A stretch of DNA of 64,000 nucleotides from Acinetobacter nectaris CIP 110549 (GTDB taxonomy: Bacteria; Pseudomonadota; Gammaproteobacteria; Pseudomonadales; Moraxellaceae): assembly GCF_000488215.1 (NCBI RefSeq), contig NZ_KI530723.1, forward strand, positions 408,308 through 472,307, given 5' to 3'. Below the pieces are notes generated by a model. It ran no database searches and was not told the DNA's origin. It saw only the letters and a program-made list of their open reading frames with translations. Both the position numbers and the translations under genes were made by a program. Below, in pieces: positions 18,123-27,206 of the stretch. How positions within the stretch are numbered: position 1 is the first letter of the stretch; each line of letters starts with the position of its first letter.

Positions 18123-19565
18123 ATGATTGCAACAGAACTACAATACCTGCTTCAGCATCCTGATATTTCTTTTAAAAAACAGGATTCAAACTATCTTGAA
18201 GTTACAGATGCAGCCACAGATGCACCCTTAGCATGGGTAAAAAAACATGATCGTGCTGCGGTGGAAAATATTATTCAACGTGCAGAAAAAGCACAGAATA
18301 CTTGGAAGAAACAAACTGCTTTAGCACGTGCAGATATCTTATTGTCGTGGTATCAATCACTGATTGAGCATAAAAAAGATCTTGCACAAATTTTGACAGC
18401 AGAGCAAGGGAAATCGCTTACTGAAGCTGAAGGTGAAATTGGTTATGCAGCTTCATTCATCCGTTGGTTTGCAGAACAAGCAAGACGCATTGATGGAGAA
18501 ATTATTCCACAAACACAAAGCCAGCAACGTATTCTTGTGATTAAACAACCCATTGGTGTTACTGCTGCAATTACACCTTGGAACTTCCCTGCTGCGATGA
18601 TTACCCGTAAAGCAGCACCTGCCCTTGCTGCAGGGTGTGCCATGATTGTAAAACCAGCTGAGCTTACACCTTTAACGGCATATGCACTGGAAGTATTGGC
18701 ACTCAAAGCAGGTCTGCCACAAGACTTACTTATTCATGTCAGTGGTGAAACCGAAGATGTCGGACAAGTTTTATGTGAAAGTGATGTTATTCGAAAGTTA
18801 AGCTTCACTGGTTCTACGGAAGTTGGGCGTATTCTTATGAAACAGTGTGCACCGACTATTAAGAAACTCTCATTAGAACTTGGTGGGAATGCACCTGTCA
18901 TTGTCTTTGATGATGCAAATTTAGAACAAGCAATCCAAGGCATTATGGCAAGCAAGTTCCGCAATAGTGGGCAAACATGTGTATGTGCAAACCGTATCTA
19001 TGTGCAAGATGGAATTTACGATACATTAAGCGAAAAACTTGTTGAGGTAGTAAAAAATCTAAAAGTTGGTGATGGTCGTGATGAAGGAACAACTCAAGGA
19101 CCACTGATTGAGCAGGCTGCTGTAGATAAAGTACTTTCACACATTCAAGATGCAACAGAAAAAGGCGCATCTGTCGCAATCGGTGGAAAATCGAGTGCTT
19201 TAGGCACGCGCTTCTTTGAACCAACCGTACTTACCAATGTGACTCAAGCCATGAAAGTCGCTAAAGAAGAAACTTTTGGTCCTGTTGCACCACTGTTTCG
19301 CTTTACAGAGGAAAGTGAGGCGATTGCGATGGCAAACGATACAGAGTTTGGTCTCGCAGCTTATGTATTTACACAAAATACAGGTCGTCAATGGCGCGTT
19401 GGCGAAGCCTTAGAATATGGCATGGTGGGTATCAATACAGGCGCAATTTCAAATGAAGTTGCTCCATTTGGAGGAATTAAACAATCTGGTCTTGGACGCG
19501 AAGGTGGACAAACAGGCATTGATGAATACCTCGAAACCAAATATCTATGTCTTGATATTTCATAA
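18123..19565 (+). CDS. gabD: Succinate-semialdehyde dehydrogenase GabD
   Basis: This 480-residue aldehyde dehydrogenase oxidises the GabT product to succinate, probably with NADP. Signature segments are the cofactor-binding TPWNFPAAMITRKAAPALAAGC, FTGSTEVGR, the glutamate motif LELGGNAPVIVFDDA and the catalytic cysteine in NSGQTCVCANR. The C-terminal PFGGIKQSGLGREGG is also standard. GGAGAG precedes the ATG. It ends at a perfect hairpin terminator, so gabTD is a two-gene operon. Confidence 0.95.
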   Translation: MIATELQYLLQHPDISFKKQDSNYLEVTDAATDAPLAWVKKHDRAAVENIIQRAEKAQNTWKKQTALARADILLSWYQSLIEHKKDLAQILTAEQGKSLTEAEGEIGYAASFIRWFAEQARRIDGEIIPQTQSQQRILVIKQPIGVTAAITPWNFPAAMITRKAAPALAAGCAMIVKPAELTPLTAYALEVLALKAGLPQDLLIHVSGETEDVGQVLCESDVIRKLSFTGSTEVGRILMKQCAPTIKKLSLELGGNAPVIVFDDANLEQAIQGIMASKFRNSGQTCVCANRIYVQDGIYDTLSEKLVEVVKNLKVGDGRDEGTTQGPLIEQAAVDKVLSHIQDATEKGASVAIGGKSSALGTRFFEPTVLTNVTQAMKVAKEETFGPVAPLFRFTEESEAIAMANDTEFGLAAYVFTQNTGRQWRVGEALEYGMVGINTGAISNEVAPFGGIKQSGLGREGGQTGIDEYLETKYLCLDIS

Positions 19566-19570
19566 TACTT

Positions 19571-19597
19571 TGCCAACCTTGTCTTACAAGGTTGGCA
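19571..19597 (+). terminator. Terminator after gabTD
   Basis: TGCCAACCTTG (19571-19581) and CAAGGTTGGCA (19587-19597) form a perfect 11-bp stem with a 5-base loop, followed by a short T-rich stretch. It also lies at the end of the convergent gene at 19605-19958 and may work in both directions. Confidence 0.8.
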
Positions 19598-19604
19598 TTT
19601 CTAT

Positions 19605-19958
19605 TTAGGCATTAAAACGAGTACCACATTGCTTACACTGATAGTCAAAAAAGATATTTTTATCTACCACAGTGCCTGCTTTATTGCCGAATTTCCGTCC
19701 TAAGAAACCACCTGTCACACCAGCACTAATTGCTCCAACAAATGTTCCGATAGTCGCGCCTGTAATTACACCTAAAGGTCCTGCAAGTGTACCAATGGCT
19801 GCACCCGTCGATGCTCCTGCTGCTGCACCACCTACTGTACCCGCAGCAACACCCGCTGAACCAAGGACAACACCGCCTAAAGTTTTTAACCGTTGTTCAT
19901 GGTCTCTAATTTCTAACTCAGATGAACCACATTTTGGACACATCATGGCTTTTTCCAT
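19605..19958 (-). CDS. Glycine-zipper protein flanked by zinc-ribbon cysteine pairs
   Basis: This 117-residue protein has a CPKCG pair near residue 8 and a CKQCG pair near residue 110. Between them lies a long Gly/Ala-rich region (about 28-93) with many small-xxx-small repeats (GGVVLGSAGVAAGTVGGAAA and onward). That pattern is typical of membrane-associating glycine zippers. The two cysteine pairs could form one zinc ribbon closing the hairpin of the zipper. No signal peptide is seen. ATG 19958 is used; ATGs at 19946 and 19943 are alternatives. I know no assigned function. Confidence 0.75.
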   Translation of the reverse strand: MEKAMMCPKCGSSELEIRDHEQRLKTLGGVVLGSAGVAAGTVGGAAAGASTGAAIGTLAGPLGVITGATIGTFVGAISAGVTGGFLGRKFGNKAGTVVDKNIFFDYQCKQCGTRFNA

Positions 19959-20027
19959 ATTGATGAAAGCATTTTTGCATCATAAACTGTCTTTATTCGA
20001 TGTGCGTTGGCAAAAAAAGTCTTTCAC

Positions 20028-20645
20028 CTAAGAATACATTACACTCATGGCAACGCCATAAATGGCAATTAACATCAGAATAAGACCGCAAAGATATAAA
20101 ATCTTAGGATAATGCCTACTCTTAGATAAACGATTAAAACCAATATAAACAATAGACAATGTTAAAAAATCTAAAATAATCCAAACAACCGTTAAAACAA
20201 CTAAGCTACTATTTATATTGGACGTTACATTTACAAACTGAGGGAAAAATGCAGAGAAAAATATGATGTCTTTAGGGTTAGAAATACCGACAAAAAATCC
20301 TTTTTTAAAACCACCACGCTGTGGAGAAACAGTATCTATTTTTTCTTCATCGCCTAAGGCTCTCGCATCTTTTAATGTCTGATACCCTAAATATCCAATA
20401 TACAAGCAACCAATCAGTTTAAATACGATAAATACTTGTGTATTTAAACTAAAAACTCCTTTTAAAATACATATAGATGCTGCAATTAAGATCAATGAAG
20501 CCGTATTTGTACCAAAAATTGTTTTTAAAGCTTGTGAATAACCTCCTTTTAATCCTGCGCTCGCTACCAATAGCATTACGGGGCCAGGTACTGCAATCAT
20601 TACAATCACAGTAATTATATAAGTAAGTAAAGCAAGCCCATCCAT
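20028..20645 (-). CDS. RhtB/LysE-family amino-acid exporter
   Basis: This 205-residue inner-membrane protein has about six hydrophobic helices and the RhtB-type signature VPGPVMLLVASAGLKGGYSQ near residue 20. GISNPKDIIFFSAFFPQF follows near residue 120. Family members export homoserine, threonine, leucine or related neutral amino acids; the substrate here is unknown. It stands 75 bases downstream of the TenA-like gene on the same strand, so read-through from that gene is possible. Confidence 0.87.
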   Translation of the reverse strand: MDGLALLTYIITVIVMIAVPGPVMLLVASAGLKGGYSQALKTIFGTNTASLILIAASICILKGVFSLNTQVFIVFKLIGCLYIGYLGYQTLKDARALGDEEKIDTVSPQRGGFKKGFFVGISNPKDIIFFSAFFPQFVNVTSNINSSLVVLTVVWIILDFLTLSIVYIGFNRLSKSRHYPKILYLCGLILMLIAIYGVAMSVMYS

Positions 20646-20720
20646 TTTTAAATCTCTTGTTTATATATCTTCATCTAAATTCACCGAACCAATACTAATT
20701 GGATCACCTTCATTATATCT

Positions 20721-21536
20721 TTAAATTTCCTTCATCTTATTCCAAAAACTATTCCATAAATCACAATATTGAAATGCAATGCTCTCAACATCATGAAAAC
20801 TGAAAACATGCAAGGCATGATTCAGTAATAGCCATAGATCTTCTTCATGCAGGTCATCTGCTGCTGCAGTTGTTTCATCAGCGGTTGTACCATGTACATC
20901 ATAGTAGCCACACTCTACATCTATCTCTAAATCTTTCACTGCTTGCTTAAGTGGTGGAGAAAATGTAATTACTTGCTGCTCAGCAATAGCCAAAGCAACA
21001 ATAACCTTTATATAGTTACTATAGGTATTTTCTAGAAACACTCTTAAATTAATTGCTTCTGATGAGTATATATATTCTTGTCGCTGTTTATTTGTTGAAA
21101 TACCTAAATCAGCTAATACTTTATTAAATAGACAAAAGTGTGAATTTAATGGCGTATTCTCATAATTATTATGTTCTGATACTAACCCAAACTCATCATT
21201 AATATTAAATGCAATTAAAAAACGAGGAAGCATCTTCATTGTCGGATATAAATAACTATCTAATTGCTTAGCTTGAAACTGTGCCATTAATAATGCATCT
21301 GTAAATATTTCAACAATACTATGTTCATATTCCAAATGAATTTTTTGTATTTGAATTAAATTAAATGACTTATTCTTTAAAAGACTTATAATGTCATGCT
21401 GAAATAATGGATGCTTTAAAATCCGCAGTTTTAAATCAGTAATTTTATCTTCATTATCTTTCCAGATATTTGAAGGAATTGAATTTCTTAATGAATTAAT
21501 TGCTAACTCTCTAGCAGATTTTTGTGTATGACTCAT
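20721..21536 (-). CDS. TenA/heme-oxygenase-like fold protein, possible metal-dependent oxidase
   Basis: This 271-residue, mostly helical protein resembles the iron-containing heme-oxygenase-like (HDO/TenA) superfamily. It has an ExxH pair (LEYEHSIVEIF, Glu69 and His72), the superfamily-like segment NINDEFGL with a following conserved-type His and LADLG, and a late acidic/His stretch YYDVHGTTAD...DDLHEED. In HDO enzymes such residues bind a mono- or diiron centre. Here the exact ligand set is not certain because the last motif is expanded. I chose ATG at 21534-21536 because AGGTGT lies upstream; the frame extends to a TTG at 21575. It is divergent from a TetR regulator. Confidence 0.6.
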   Translation of the reverse strand: MSHTQKSARELAINSLRNSIPSNIWKDNEDKITDLKLRILKHPLFQHDIISLLKNKSFNLIQIQKIHLEYEHSIVEIFTDALLMAQFQAKQLDSYLYPTMKMLPRFLIAFNINDEFGLVSEHNNYENTPLNSHFCLFNKVLADLGISTNKQRQEYIYSSEAINLRVFLENTYSNYIKVIVALAIAEQQVITFSPPLKQAVKDLEIDVECGYYDVHGTTADETTAAADDLHEEDLWLLLNHALHVFSFHDVESIAFQYCDLWNSFWNKMKEI

Positions 21537-21646
21537 TGTGATATTACACCTATTTATTATTGCATTATTAAACAAATCAATACATAACCATGTATACAGA
21601 CCTGTATATTTTTATGGATAATATTTAAAAGTATGGAGACTTCGTA

Positions 21647-22204
21647 ATGTCTACAAAACAAAAAGATATTCTTTATAAAGCAATTGAACTCTTTAATCAA
21701 TTTGGTTATACCAGTGTTGGTATTGACCGAATTATTTCTGAGTCTAAAGTTGCAAAAATGACTTTTTATAAATACTTTCCTTCCAAAGATATTCTTATTA
21801 CAGAATGTTTACGCGAACGAGATCGCCTCATTCGTGCAAGTATTTCTAAAGCTTTAGAAGCAAGTACTGACCCTTACCAACAGTTAAAAATTATATTCGA
21901 TTGGTTTGAAAATTGGTTTTATCAAGATGACTTTTATGGCTGTATGTTTATCAAAGCACTAGATGAACTACCACACCATACAGCATCCTTAGATGTTGCA
22001 AGAGCTTATAAAAATTGGACAACTGATACTTTTAATGAAATTTTAAAAGATATGAAGCTTGTTGAACATAAACGCTTGTCAATTCAGATTTGCTTATTAT
22101 TGGATGGTGCGATCATTTATGAACAATTATTTAGAAATCATAAAGCAATTTCTTCAGCTTGGAACGTTGCTACGACAATGATAGACCAAGCCCAAAGAGC
22201 ATAG
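21647..22204 (+). CDS. TetR/AcrR-family transcriptional regulator
   Basis: The protein has 185 residues and an N-terminal TetR helix-turn-helix (FGYTSVGIDRIISESKVAKM, then TFYKYFPSKDILI). A variable helical ligand-binding domain follows. GGAG lies eight bases upstream of the ATG. It is divergent from the TenA-like gene across 110 bases and is followed on the same strand, after 97 bases, by the GntA-like gene, so it probably controls one or both. The ligand is unknown. Confidence 0.9.
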   Translation: MSTKQKDILYKAIELFNQFGYTSVGIDRIISESKVAKMTFYKYFPSKDILITECLRERDRLIRASISKALEASTDPYQQLKIIFDWFENWFYQDDFYGCMFIKALDELPHHTASLDVARAYKNWTTDTFNEILKDMKLVEHKRLSIQICLLLDGAIIYEQLFRNHKAISSAWNVATTMIDQAQRA

Positions 22205-22301
22205 TTAGTTACAAAAAACATAAAATAAATACAGAACTGTCTACTCAATTAATGTATCATTACAATTATCGAGAACCTTAAATATTTTTTTGAGCAATTG
22301 T

Positions 22302-22850
22302 ATGATTTACCAGTCTGAAGATCATTTTATACATGATAGAAGTTGGAAAAATGAAATCATTGAAGATTTACAATCTGTTGCATTGGCAACAGATTTTCCT
22401 TGTTCAGTCGCTAAAAAAAATATCACCACAGACCAATTCTTTTATAGCTTTTGTTGTAAGGAACAATTTAAAAATTATCATCAATTTGTTTCTTGTTTAC
22501 TTCTCTATACAAACTCACTAAAAGACCATTTTGGTAATATTCAATCTCAACAGCCTCTCGTTGTATTTTTTGATAAAAACTTAAATCGTTTTTTTCGTAA
22601 GCAACTAAATCAATTGGTTTGGGATGCTTTAGCATACGCACAAACTTCAGATCCAACATCTTGGCAAAAAGAAAAAGAAGCCACTACCTCTGATGAATTT
22701 TTTTATTTTAATGATGTTCAACTTTGCTTAAATATTGTTGACTCACCTGTAAAATATTCTAGAGGTGTTTTTGATAAAAACTTAATGCTTATTATTCATC
22801 CTAAAAAAAATAATGATACTCGCACAATTAAAATGAAAACAGCGAGCTAA
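22302..22850 (+). CDS. GntA-like (YqcI/YcgG family) protein, possible heme-dependent N-hydroxylase
   Basis: This 182-residue protein carries the FPC motif of the YqcI/YcgG family (ATDFPCSVAKKN, residues 29-40), then FFYSF, a LVVFF strand near residue 86, a Trp-containing helix and a DSPVKYSRG segment. The characterised member, GntA, is a heme-dependent guanidine N-hydroxylase of guanitoxin synthesis. Most members are uncharacterised. This one is shorter than usual near the C-terminus, so activity is uncertain. I chose ATG 22302; the frame starts four codons earlier with TTG. It follows a TetR gene and ends at a strong terminator. Confidence 0.62.
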   Translation: MIYQSEDHFIHDRSWKNEIIEDLQSVALATDFPCSVAKKNITTDQFFYSFCCKEQFKNYHQFVSCLLLYTNSLKDHFGNIQSQQPLVVFFDKNLNRFFRKQLNQLVWDALAYAQTSDPTSWQKEKEATTSDEFFYFNDVQLCLNIVDSPVKYSRGVFDKNLMLIIHPKKNNDTRTIKMKTAS

Positions 22851-22862
22851 TCCTTTATCCCA

Positions 22863-22906
22863 ACAGTAAAAATATAGTAGCCCTATATTTTTACTGTCCT
22901 TTTTTT
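22863..22906 (+). terminator. Terminator of the GntA-like gene
   Basis: ACAGTAAAAATATAG (22863-22877) pairs with CTATATTTTTACTGT (22883-22897) over 15 bp across a 5-base loop, followed by CC and a run of seven T. The convergent pncA gene ends inside the T run, so the hairpin may serve both. Confidence 0.92.
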
Positions 22907-23525
22907 AAATATCTTTGATATGTATCTTTTGAACACCAATATTTAACATATCATTCCATGCTTTTTCCAAAGAACCATTAAGGTCAATTGCTGCAGTTGC
23001 ATCTTCTATTACATATGTTTTAAAACCAAGTTTTACAGCATCCATTGCTGTCCAAGCCACACAAAAATCCGTTGCTATACCTACAATATAAACTGTATCA
23101 ATATGACGTGTACTCAAATAGCCTTGCAATCCAGTTGCTGTTTTATGATCAGCTTCTAAAAAGGCAGAATAACTATCAATATTTTTATTAAATCCTTTTC
23201 GAATAATCAATTGTGCTGTAGGAACATTTAACTCAGGATTAAAATTGGCATCATACGACCCTTGTATACAGTGTGCTGGCCATAGCACCTGTGTACCATA
23301 GTCAAGCTCTATAGTTTCGAAAGGTTGCTTACCTTCATGGTTTTCTACAAATGAAATATGGTCTGCTGTATGCCAATCTTGAGTAAGTACCACACAATCA
23401 AACTTTTTCGCTAATATATTTATACTAGGAATAATCTGATCTGCATTTTTAACAGCCAGATTCCCCCCTGGGGTAAAGCCATTTTGCACATCTACAATAA
23501 TAAGTGCAGCGTTCTCATCTCGCAT
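22905..23525 (-). CDS. pncA: Nicotinamidase PncA
   Basis: PncA hydrolyses nicotinamide to nicotinate for NAD salvage. The 206-residue isochorismatase-fold protein has the catalytic Asp in IIVDVQNGF, the metal-binding segment LTQDWHTADHISF, the lysine in IIRKGF and the nucleophilic cysteine in GIATDFCVAWTAMDA. Length and motifs match bacterial PncA well. It is convergent with the GntA-like gene and appears to be a single-gene unit. Confidence 0.95.
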   Translation of the reverse strand: MRDENAALIIVDVQNGFTPGGNLAVKNADQIIPSINILAKKFDCVVLTQDWHTADHISFVENHEGKQPFETIELDYGTQVLWPAHCIQGSYDANFNPELNVPTAQLIIRKGFNKNIDSYSAFLEADHKTATGLQGYLSTRHIDTVYIVGIATDFCVAWTAMDAVKLGFKTYVIEDATAAIDLNGSLEKAWNDMLNIGVQKIHIKDI

Positions 23526-23841
23526 ATTAGAAACCTAGAATCTTCATTTATTTTATTTAACCATAAATAATTATGAGATATTTCGGTAGATATTTTTTCA
23601 AATTTTGAACAGGTATATTTTTCTATTTAATAAACAAACGAATATAGTTGAAAAAATAACAAAAAATGACTATAAAGTTTTATAGACTTATTTCAAATGA
23701 TGTTGTTCTTCACACTATGATCAGTCATAATTTGGATAAGCATTATGCAATGATCAACTTTTTCATTCAATTTTTAAAACGACTTTAACCATCCGCTTTA
23801 TTGATTAAAATATGGATGACCAAATAGGATATTTTTTTAAA
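23526..23841. other. Gene-free AT-rich interval between pncA and dapA
   Basis: This 316-base stretch holds the divergent promoters of pncA and the dapA group. An in-frame ATG at 23812 lies in it but is not preferred as the dapA start. No riboswitch-like or tRNA-like structure and no credible small gene was seen. Confidence 0.5.
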
Positions 23842-24735
23842 ATGACTCAGCTAGCTCAGAATATTCAAGGCTCAATTGTCGCACTCGTCACCCCTATGTT
23901 TGAAGATGGCAGCGTAGATTGGAAGGGTCTCGAAAAGCTCGTTGAGTGGCATATTTCTCAAGGTACAAATGCCATTGTTGCTGTCGGTACGACAGGAGAA
24001 TCATCAACACTAACCATGCAAGAGCATGCCAAAGTCATTAGAGAAGTTATTCGGGTTGCGAATAAACGCATCCCTATTATTGCAGGTACAGGTGCAAACT
24101 CAACGCATGAAGCAATAAAACTGACAAAAGAAGCGTATGAGTTTGGTGCAGATGCCGTTCTTTCTGTGACACCATATTATAATAAACCAACTCAAGAAGG
24201 TTTATACCAACATTTTAAAGCAATTGCTGAATCTGCAGATATTCCAGTTATTCTTTACAATGTACCAGGACGTACAAGCGTTGACCTAAAGAATGAGACT
24301 GTTCTTCGCCTTGCAGATGTTAAAAACATTATCGCAATTAAAGATGCAACAGGCGATATTTCTCGTGGCAAAGAACTTATTGAAAAACTAAATGGAAAAA
24401 TAGATGTTTTTTCAGGTGATGACGATACTGCTGTCGAACTAATGCTTCTAGGTGGTAAAGGAAATATTTCTGTTACCGCAAATATTGCACCTAATACTGT
24501 TAGCCAAATTTGTAAAGTTGCAATTGCAGGCAGTGCCGAAGAAGCGCGTAACCTAAATGAGAAAATTGCAAATCTAAACAATATTTTATTTTGCGAATCA
24601 AATCCAATTCCTGTCAAATGGGCCTTATATGAAATGGGACTCATGTCTACAGGTATTCGCCTTCCCCTTACGCCACTTGCAGAAGAGTATAGAACGCCTT
24701 TAAATGAGGCACTCAAAGAAGTAGGAATTATTTAA
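23842..24735 (+). CDS. dapA: 4-hydroxy-tetrahydrodipicolinate synthase DapA
   Basis: DapA condenses pyruvate with aspartate semialdehyde, the first committed step of lysine and diaminopimelate synthesis. The 297-residue TIM-barrel enzyme shows GSIVALVTPMF, GTTGESSTL, the catalytic Tyr in YNVPGRTSVDL, the Schiff-base lysine in IAIKDATGD and FSGDDDTAVELM. The frame begins at 23812, but ATG 23842 places the protein start close to other Acinetobacter DapA sequences. bamC follows after 12 bases, as in many gammaproteobacteria. Confidence 0.95.
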   Translation: MTQLAQNIQGSIVALVTPMFEDGSVDWKGLEKLVEWHISQGTNAIVAVGTTGESSTLTMQEHAKVIREVIRVANKRIPIIAGTGANSTHEAIKLTKEAYEFGADAVLSVTPYYNKPTQEGLYQHFKAIAESADIPVILYNVPGRTSVDLKNETVLRLADVKNIIAIKDATGDISRGKELIEKLNGKIDVFSGDDDTAVELMLLGGKGNISVTANIAPNTVSQICKVAIAGSAEEARNLNEKIANLNNILFCESNPIPVKWALYEMGLMSTGIRLPLTPLAEEYRTPLNEALKEVGII

Positions 24736-24747
24736 GAGCACAATATT

Positions 24748-25359
24748 ATGCAATTACGTTTAGGTCTAACTCTCATTACACTTTCAGTGCTTACCGCAAC
24801 AGGTTGTAGTACTTTAAGTACTAAACTTGCTGTAAATAACGGCTCTTTAGACTATAAAAAAGCAACAACTCTTGCTCCACTTCAATACCCTGAAGGTGAT
24901 CAGGCTAGACCTGCTACACCACTTTATCCTGCGCCAATTATTGATCCTTTAGCATTACAACATGCACCAGATTTTGAAAATCAAAAAGGTAATCGCTTTG
25001 CAATGCCTCGCCCGGGTGAAATCGTAAGCAATAGAGCATCTGCAAAACAAGCACTTTATGTTCACCCAGTAGTATTATTAGATGGACAGCAAAATCCTTT
25101 ACTGAAAGTTAGTGGTAAACCTGATACTATTTGGCAGTATACACTTGCAACGCTTGGTAACTTGAATTACAAGGTCATTGACCAAAGCCGTTCAAATTAT
25201 GAAGCAACAATTCAAGTGAATGATAGTACATATATCATTAAGCTTTCTGCAGTTGGAAAAGAAAATACACTTGTATTATTTAATCCAGACAATAGCTTCG
25301 CTGATTCTACAAAAGCAAAAACGCTTTTAGATCAGATTTCTCAGAATTGGCCAGCCTAA
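24748..25359 (+). CDS. bamC: BamC-like outer-membrane lipoprotein (NlpB/DapX)
   Basis: The sequence begins with a lipoprotein signal ending TATGC (Cys20 is the lipidated residue). A Pro-rich N-terminal region with RPATPLYPAPIIDPL follows, then MPRPGEIVSN and one folded domain. BamC is an accessory lipoprotein of the BAM complex, which inserts outer-membrane proteins, and its gene classically follows dapA. At 203 residues it is much shorter than E. coli BamC (344), so it probably keeps only one of the two helix-grip domains. purC starts 36 bases downstream. Confidence 0.82.
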   Translation: MQLRLGLTLITLSVLTATGCSTLSTKLAVNNGSLDYKKATTLAPLQYPEGDQARPATPLYPAPIIDPLALQHAPDFENQKGNRFAMPRPGEIVSNRASAKQALYVHPVVLLDGQQNPLLKVSGKPDTIWQYTLATLGNLNYKVIDQSRSNYEATIQVNDSTYIIKLSAVGKENTLVLFNPDNSFADSTKAKTLLDQISQNWPA

Positions 25360-25395
25360 ACTTTAAGCATTACTTTTGAAAAACAGGTTTATCCC

Positions 25396-26115
25396 ATGTT
25401 AAAACAAACCCTGCTCTATACCGGTAAAGCAAAATCTGTATATGAAACAGATCATCCAGATCATTTAATTTTAGTGTTCCGTGATGATGCTTCAGCATTC
25501 AATGGCGAAAAAGTTGCACAACTGGATCGTAAGGGCAAGGTAAATAACCTTTTTAATGCCTTTATTATGGAAAAACTTGCTGAAGCAGGTATCGAAACTC
25601 ATTTTGAGAAACTGATCAATCCAAGCGAAGTTTTAGTTAAAAAACTAGATATGATCCCTGTAGAATGTGTAATTCGTAACTATGCTGCGGGCTCTTTATG
25701 CCGTCGTTTAGGTGTTGAGGAAGGCAAACAACTTACACCACCTACATTTGAACTATTCTTCAAAGATGATGCTTTAGGTGATCCAATGGTCAACGAGTCA
25801 CAATCTGTGGCTTTGGGTTGGGCGACTGAAGAACAACTTGCTCAAATGAAAGTACTTACATATAAAGTAAATGAAGTACTTACTGCTTTGTTTAATGAAG
25901 CTGGCATGATTCTTGTCGACTTCAAACTTGAATTTGGCGTGTTCCATGACCGCATCGTGCTTGGTGATGAATTCTCACCAGATGGTTGCCGTCTATGGGA
26001 TAAAGAAACAAAGAAAAAATTAGATAAAGACCGTTTCCGTCAAGGACTTGGTGATGTTGTAGAAGCATATGAAGAAGTTGCACACCGTTTAGGCGTAAAC
26101 TTAGATAGCATCTAA
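25396..26115 (+). CDS. purC: Phosphoribosylaminoimidazole-succinocarboxamide synthase PurC
   Basis: PurC ligates aspartate to CAIR in purine synthesis, using ATP. The 239-residue sequence shows the family start [13 protein letters not shown], the nucleotide-binding region [24 protein letters not shown] and the C-terminal signature VDFKLEFG followed by [14 protein letters not shown]. Length matches E. coli PurC (237). It is the last gene of the dapA-bamC-purC group and ends at a strong terminator. Confidence 0.97.
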   Translation: MLKQTLLYTGKAKSVYETDHPDHLILVFRDDASAFNGEKVAQLDRKGKVNNLFNAFIMEKLAEAGIETHFEKLINPSEVLVKKLDMIPVECVIRNYAAGSLCRRLGVEEGKQLTPPTFELFFKDDALGDPMVNESQSVALGWATEEQLAQMKVLTYKVNEVLTALFNEAGMILVDFKLEFGVFHDRIVLGDEFSPDGCRLWDKETKKKLDKDRFRQGLGDVVEAYEEVAHRLGVNLDSI

Positions 26116-26130
26116 TTCCAAACATCATAA

Positions 26131-26160
26131 AAAACCGAGTGTTATCACTCGGTTTTTTTT
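26131..26160 (+). terminator. Terminator of the dapA-bamC-purC group
   Basis: AAAACCGAGTG (26131-26141) pairs perfectly with CACTCGGTTTT (26146-26156) across a 4-base loop and runs into eight T. It lies 15 bases past the purC stop. Confidence 0.95.
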
Positions 26161-26306
26161 ACAAGTATAAGTTTATAAAAATAAAGCTTTAATCTACATA
26201 CAATTACAACCTATAAAAAATTACTCTATTTTTTCAAGCTAAATTAAATACAAATGCATCAAAATTCATTTTAAAACTCATATATCAAGTCAAGTGATTA
26301 ATATCC

Positions 26307-27206
26307 ATGATAAAAAATTATTTTCTATTTATTTGTGCATTACTCATGACATCAATGTCTATCTCAGCACAGCCAATAAATATTGCACTATGGCCAAATG
26401 AACATCTTACCAATGAATCTCTATTTAATACGAATGTTGGAAAACAAGATGCAAAAGCGCCCATGATGGCGTTATATCAACCCACTCAAGAAAATAATAA
26501 GCATATTGCAATACTCGTACTTAGTGGTGGTGGCTACGCACATGAAGCTTTGAATAAAGAAGGAACACCTACTGCCAAATGGCTAAAAAAACAAGGGTTT
26601 ACAGTTTTTGAACTTCTTTATCGCTTACCCAATATTAAAGAAAACTCTGACTCACGTTATGATCCATTTGCAGATGGACAACGTGCTATCCGCATTATTC
26701 GTGCAAGTGCAGAAAAATATGGTTATAACGCACATAAAATTGGAGTGCTTGGCTTCTCAGCAGGAGGCCATCTTGCAGGTATTTTAAGCACACGTTGGAA
26801 TGCACACTTTTATCCAAACCAAGATGTGTTAGATTCAATATCAGCCCGCCCTGACTTTACCGCTCTACTCTACCCTGTTGTTCATATGGAAGCACCCCTC
26901 AATACAACACATGCTTACCATAGCTTATTTGGACACAGGTCAAATCCATCTATAGAAGCAGATTTTTCTGTAGATGAACAAGTCAGACCAAACATGCCAC
27001 CTGTATTTCTTTCACATGCAGAAGATGACCAAACAGCACCAATTCTACATAGCATTTTATTAGAACACGCACTTCAAAAAGCACATGTCCCATATCAATT
27101 TTATAGATTTAAAAATGGTGGTCATGGATGGGGACTTGGCAAACAAGGCACAGACACCACGGCATGGCCACATCTATTTTTAGACTGGTTTCAAACGTTA
27201 CAGTAA
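26307..27206 (+). CDS. Exported alpha/beta-hydrolase, BD-FAE/acetyl-esterase type
   Basis: This 299-residue protein has a Sec signal peptide (MIKNYFLFICALLMTSMSIS, cleavage near ISA-QP) and should act in the periplasm. The oxyanion region LVLSGGGYAH, the nucleophile elbow GFSAGGHLAG (Ser near residue 151) and the late HAEDDQTAPI and GGHGWG segments give a Ser-Asp-His triad. The layout resembles acetylxylan-esterase and kynurenine-formamidase-like hydrolases. The substrate cannot be predicted. Its 3' end overlaps the convergent csaA gene by nine bases. Confidence 0.85.
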   Translation: MIKNYFLFICALLMTSMSISAQPINIALWPNEHLTNESLFNTNVGKQDAKAPMMALYQPTQENNKHIAILVLSGGGYAHEALNKEGTPTAKWLKKQGFTVFELLYRLPNIKENSDSRYDPFADGQRAIRIIRASAEKYGYNAHKIGVLGFSAGGHLAGILSTRWNAHFYPNQDVLDSISARPDFTALLYPVVHMEAPLNTTHAYHSLFGHRSNPSIEADFSVDEQVRPNMPPVFLSHAEDDQTAPILHSILLEHALQKAHVPYQFYRFKNGGHGWGLGKQGTDTTAWPHLFLDWFQTLQ

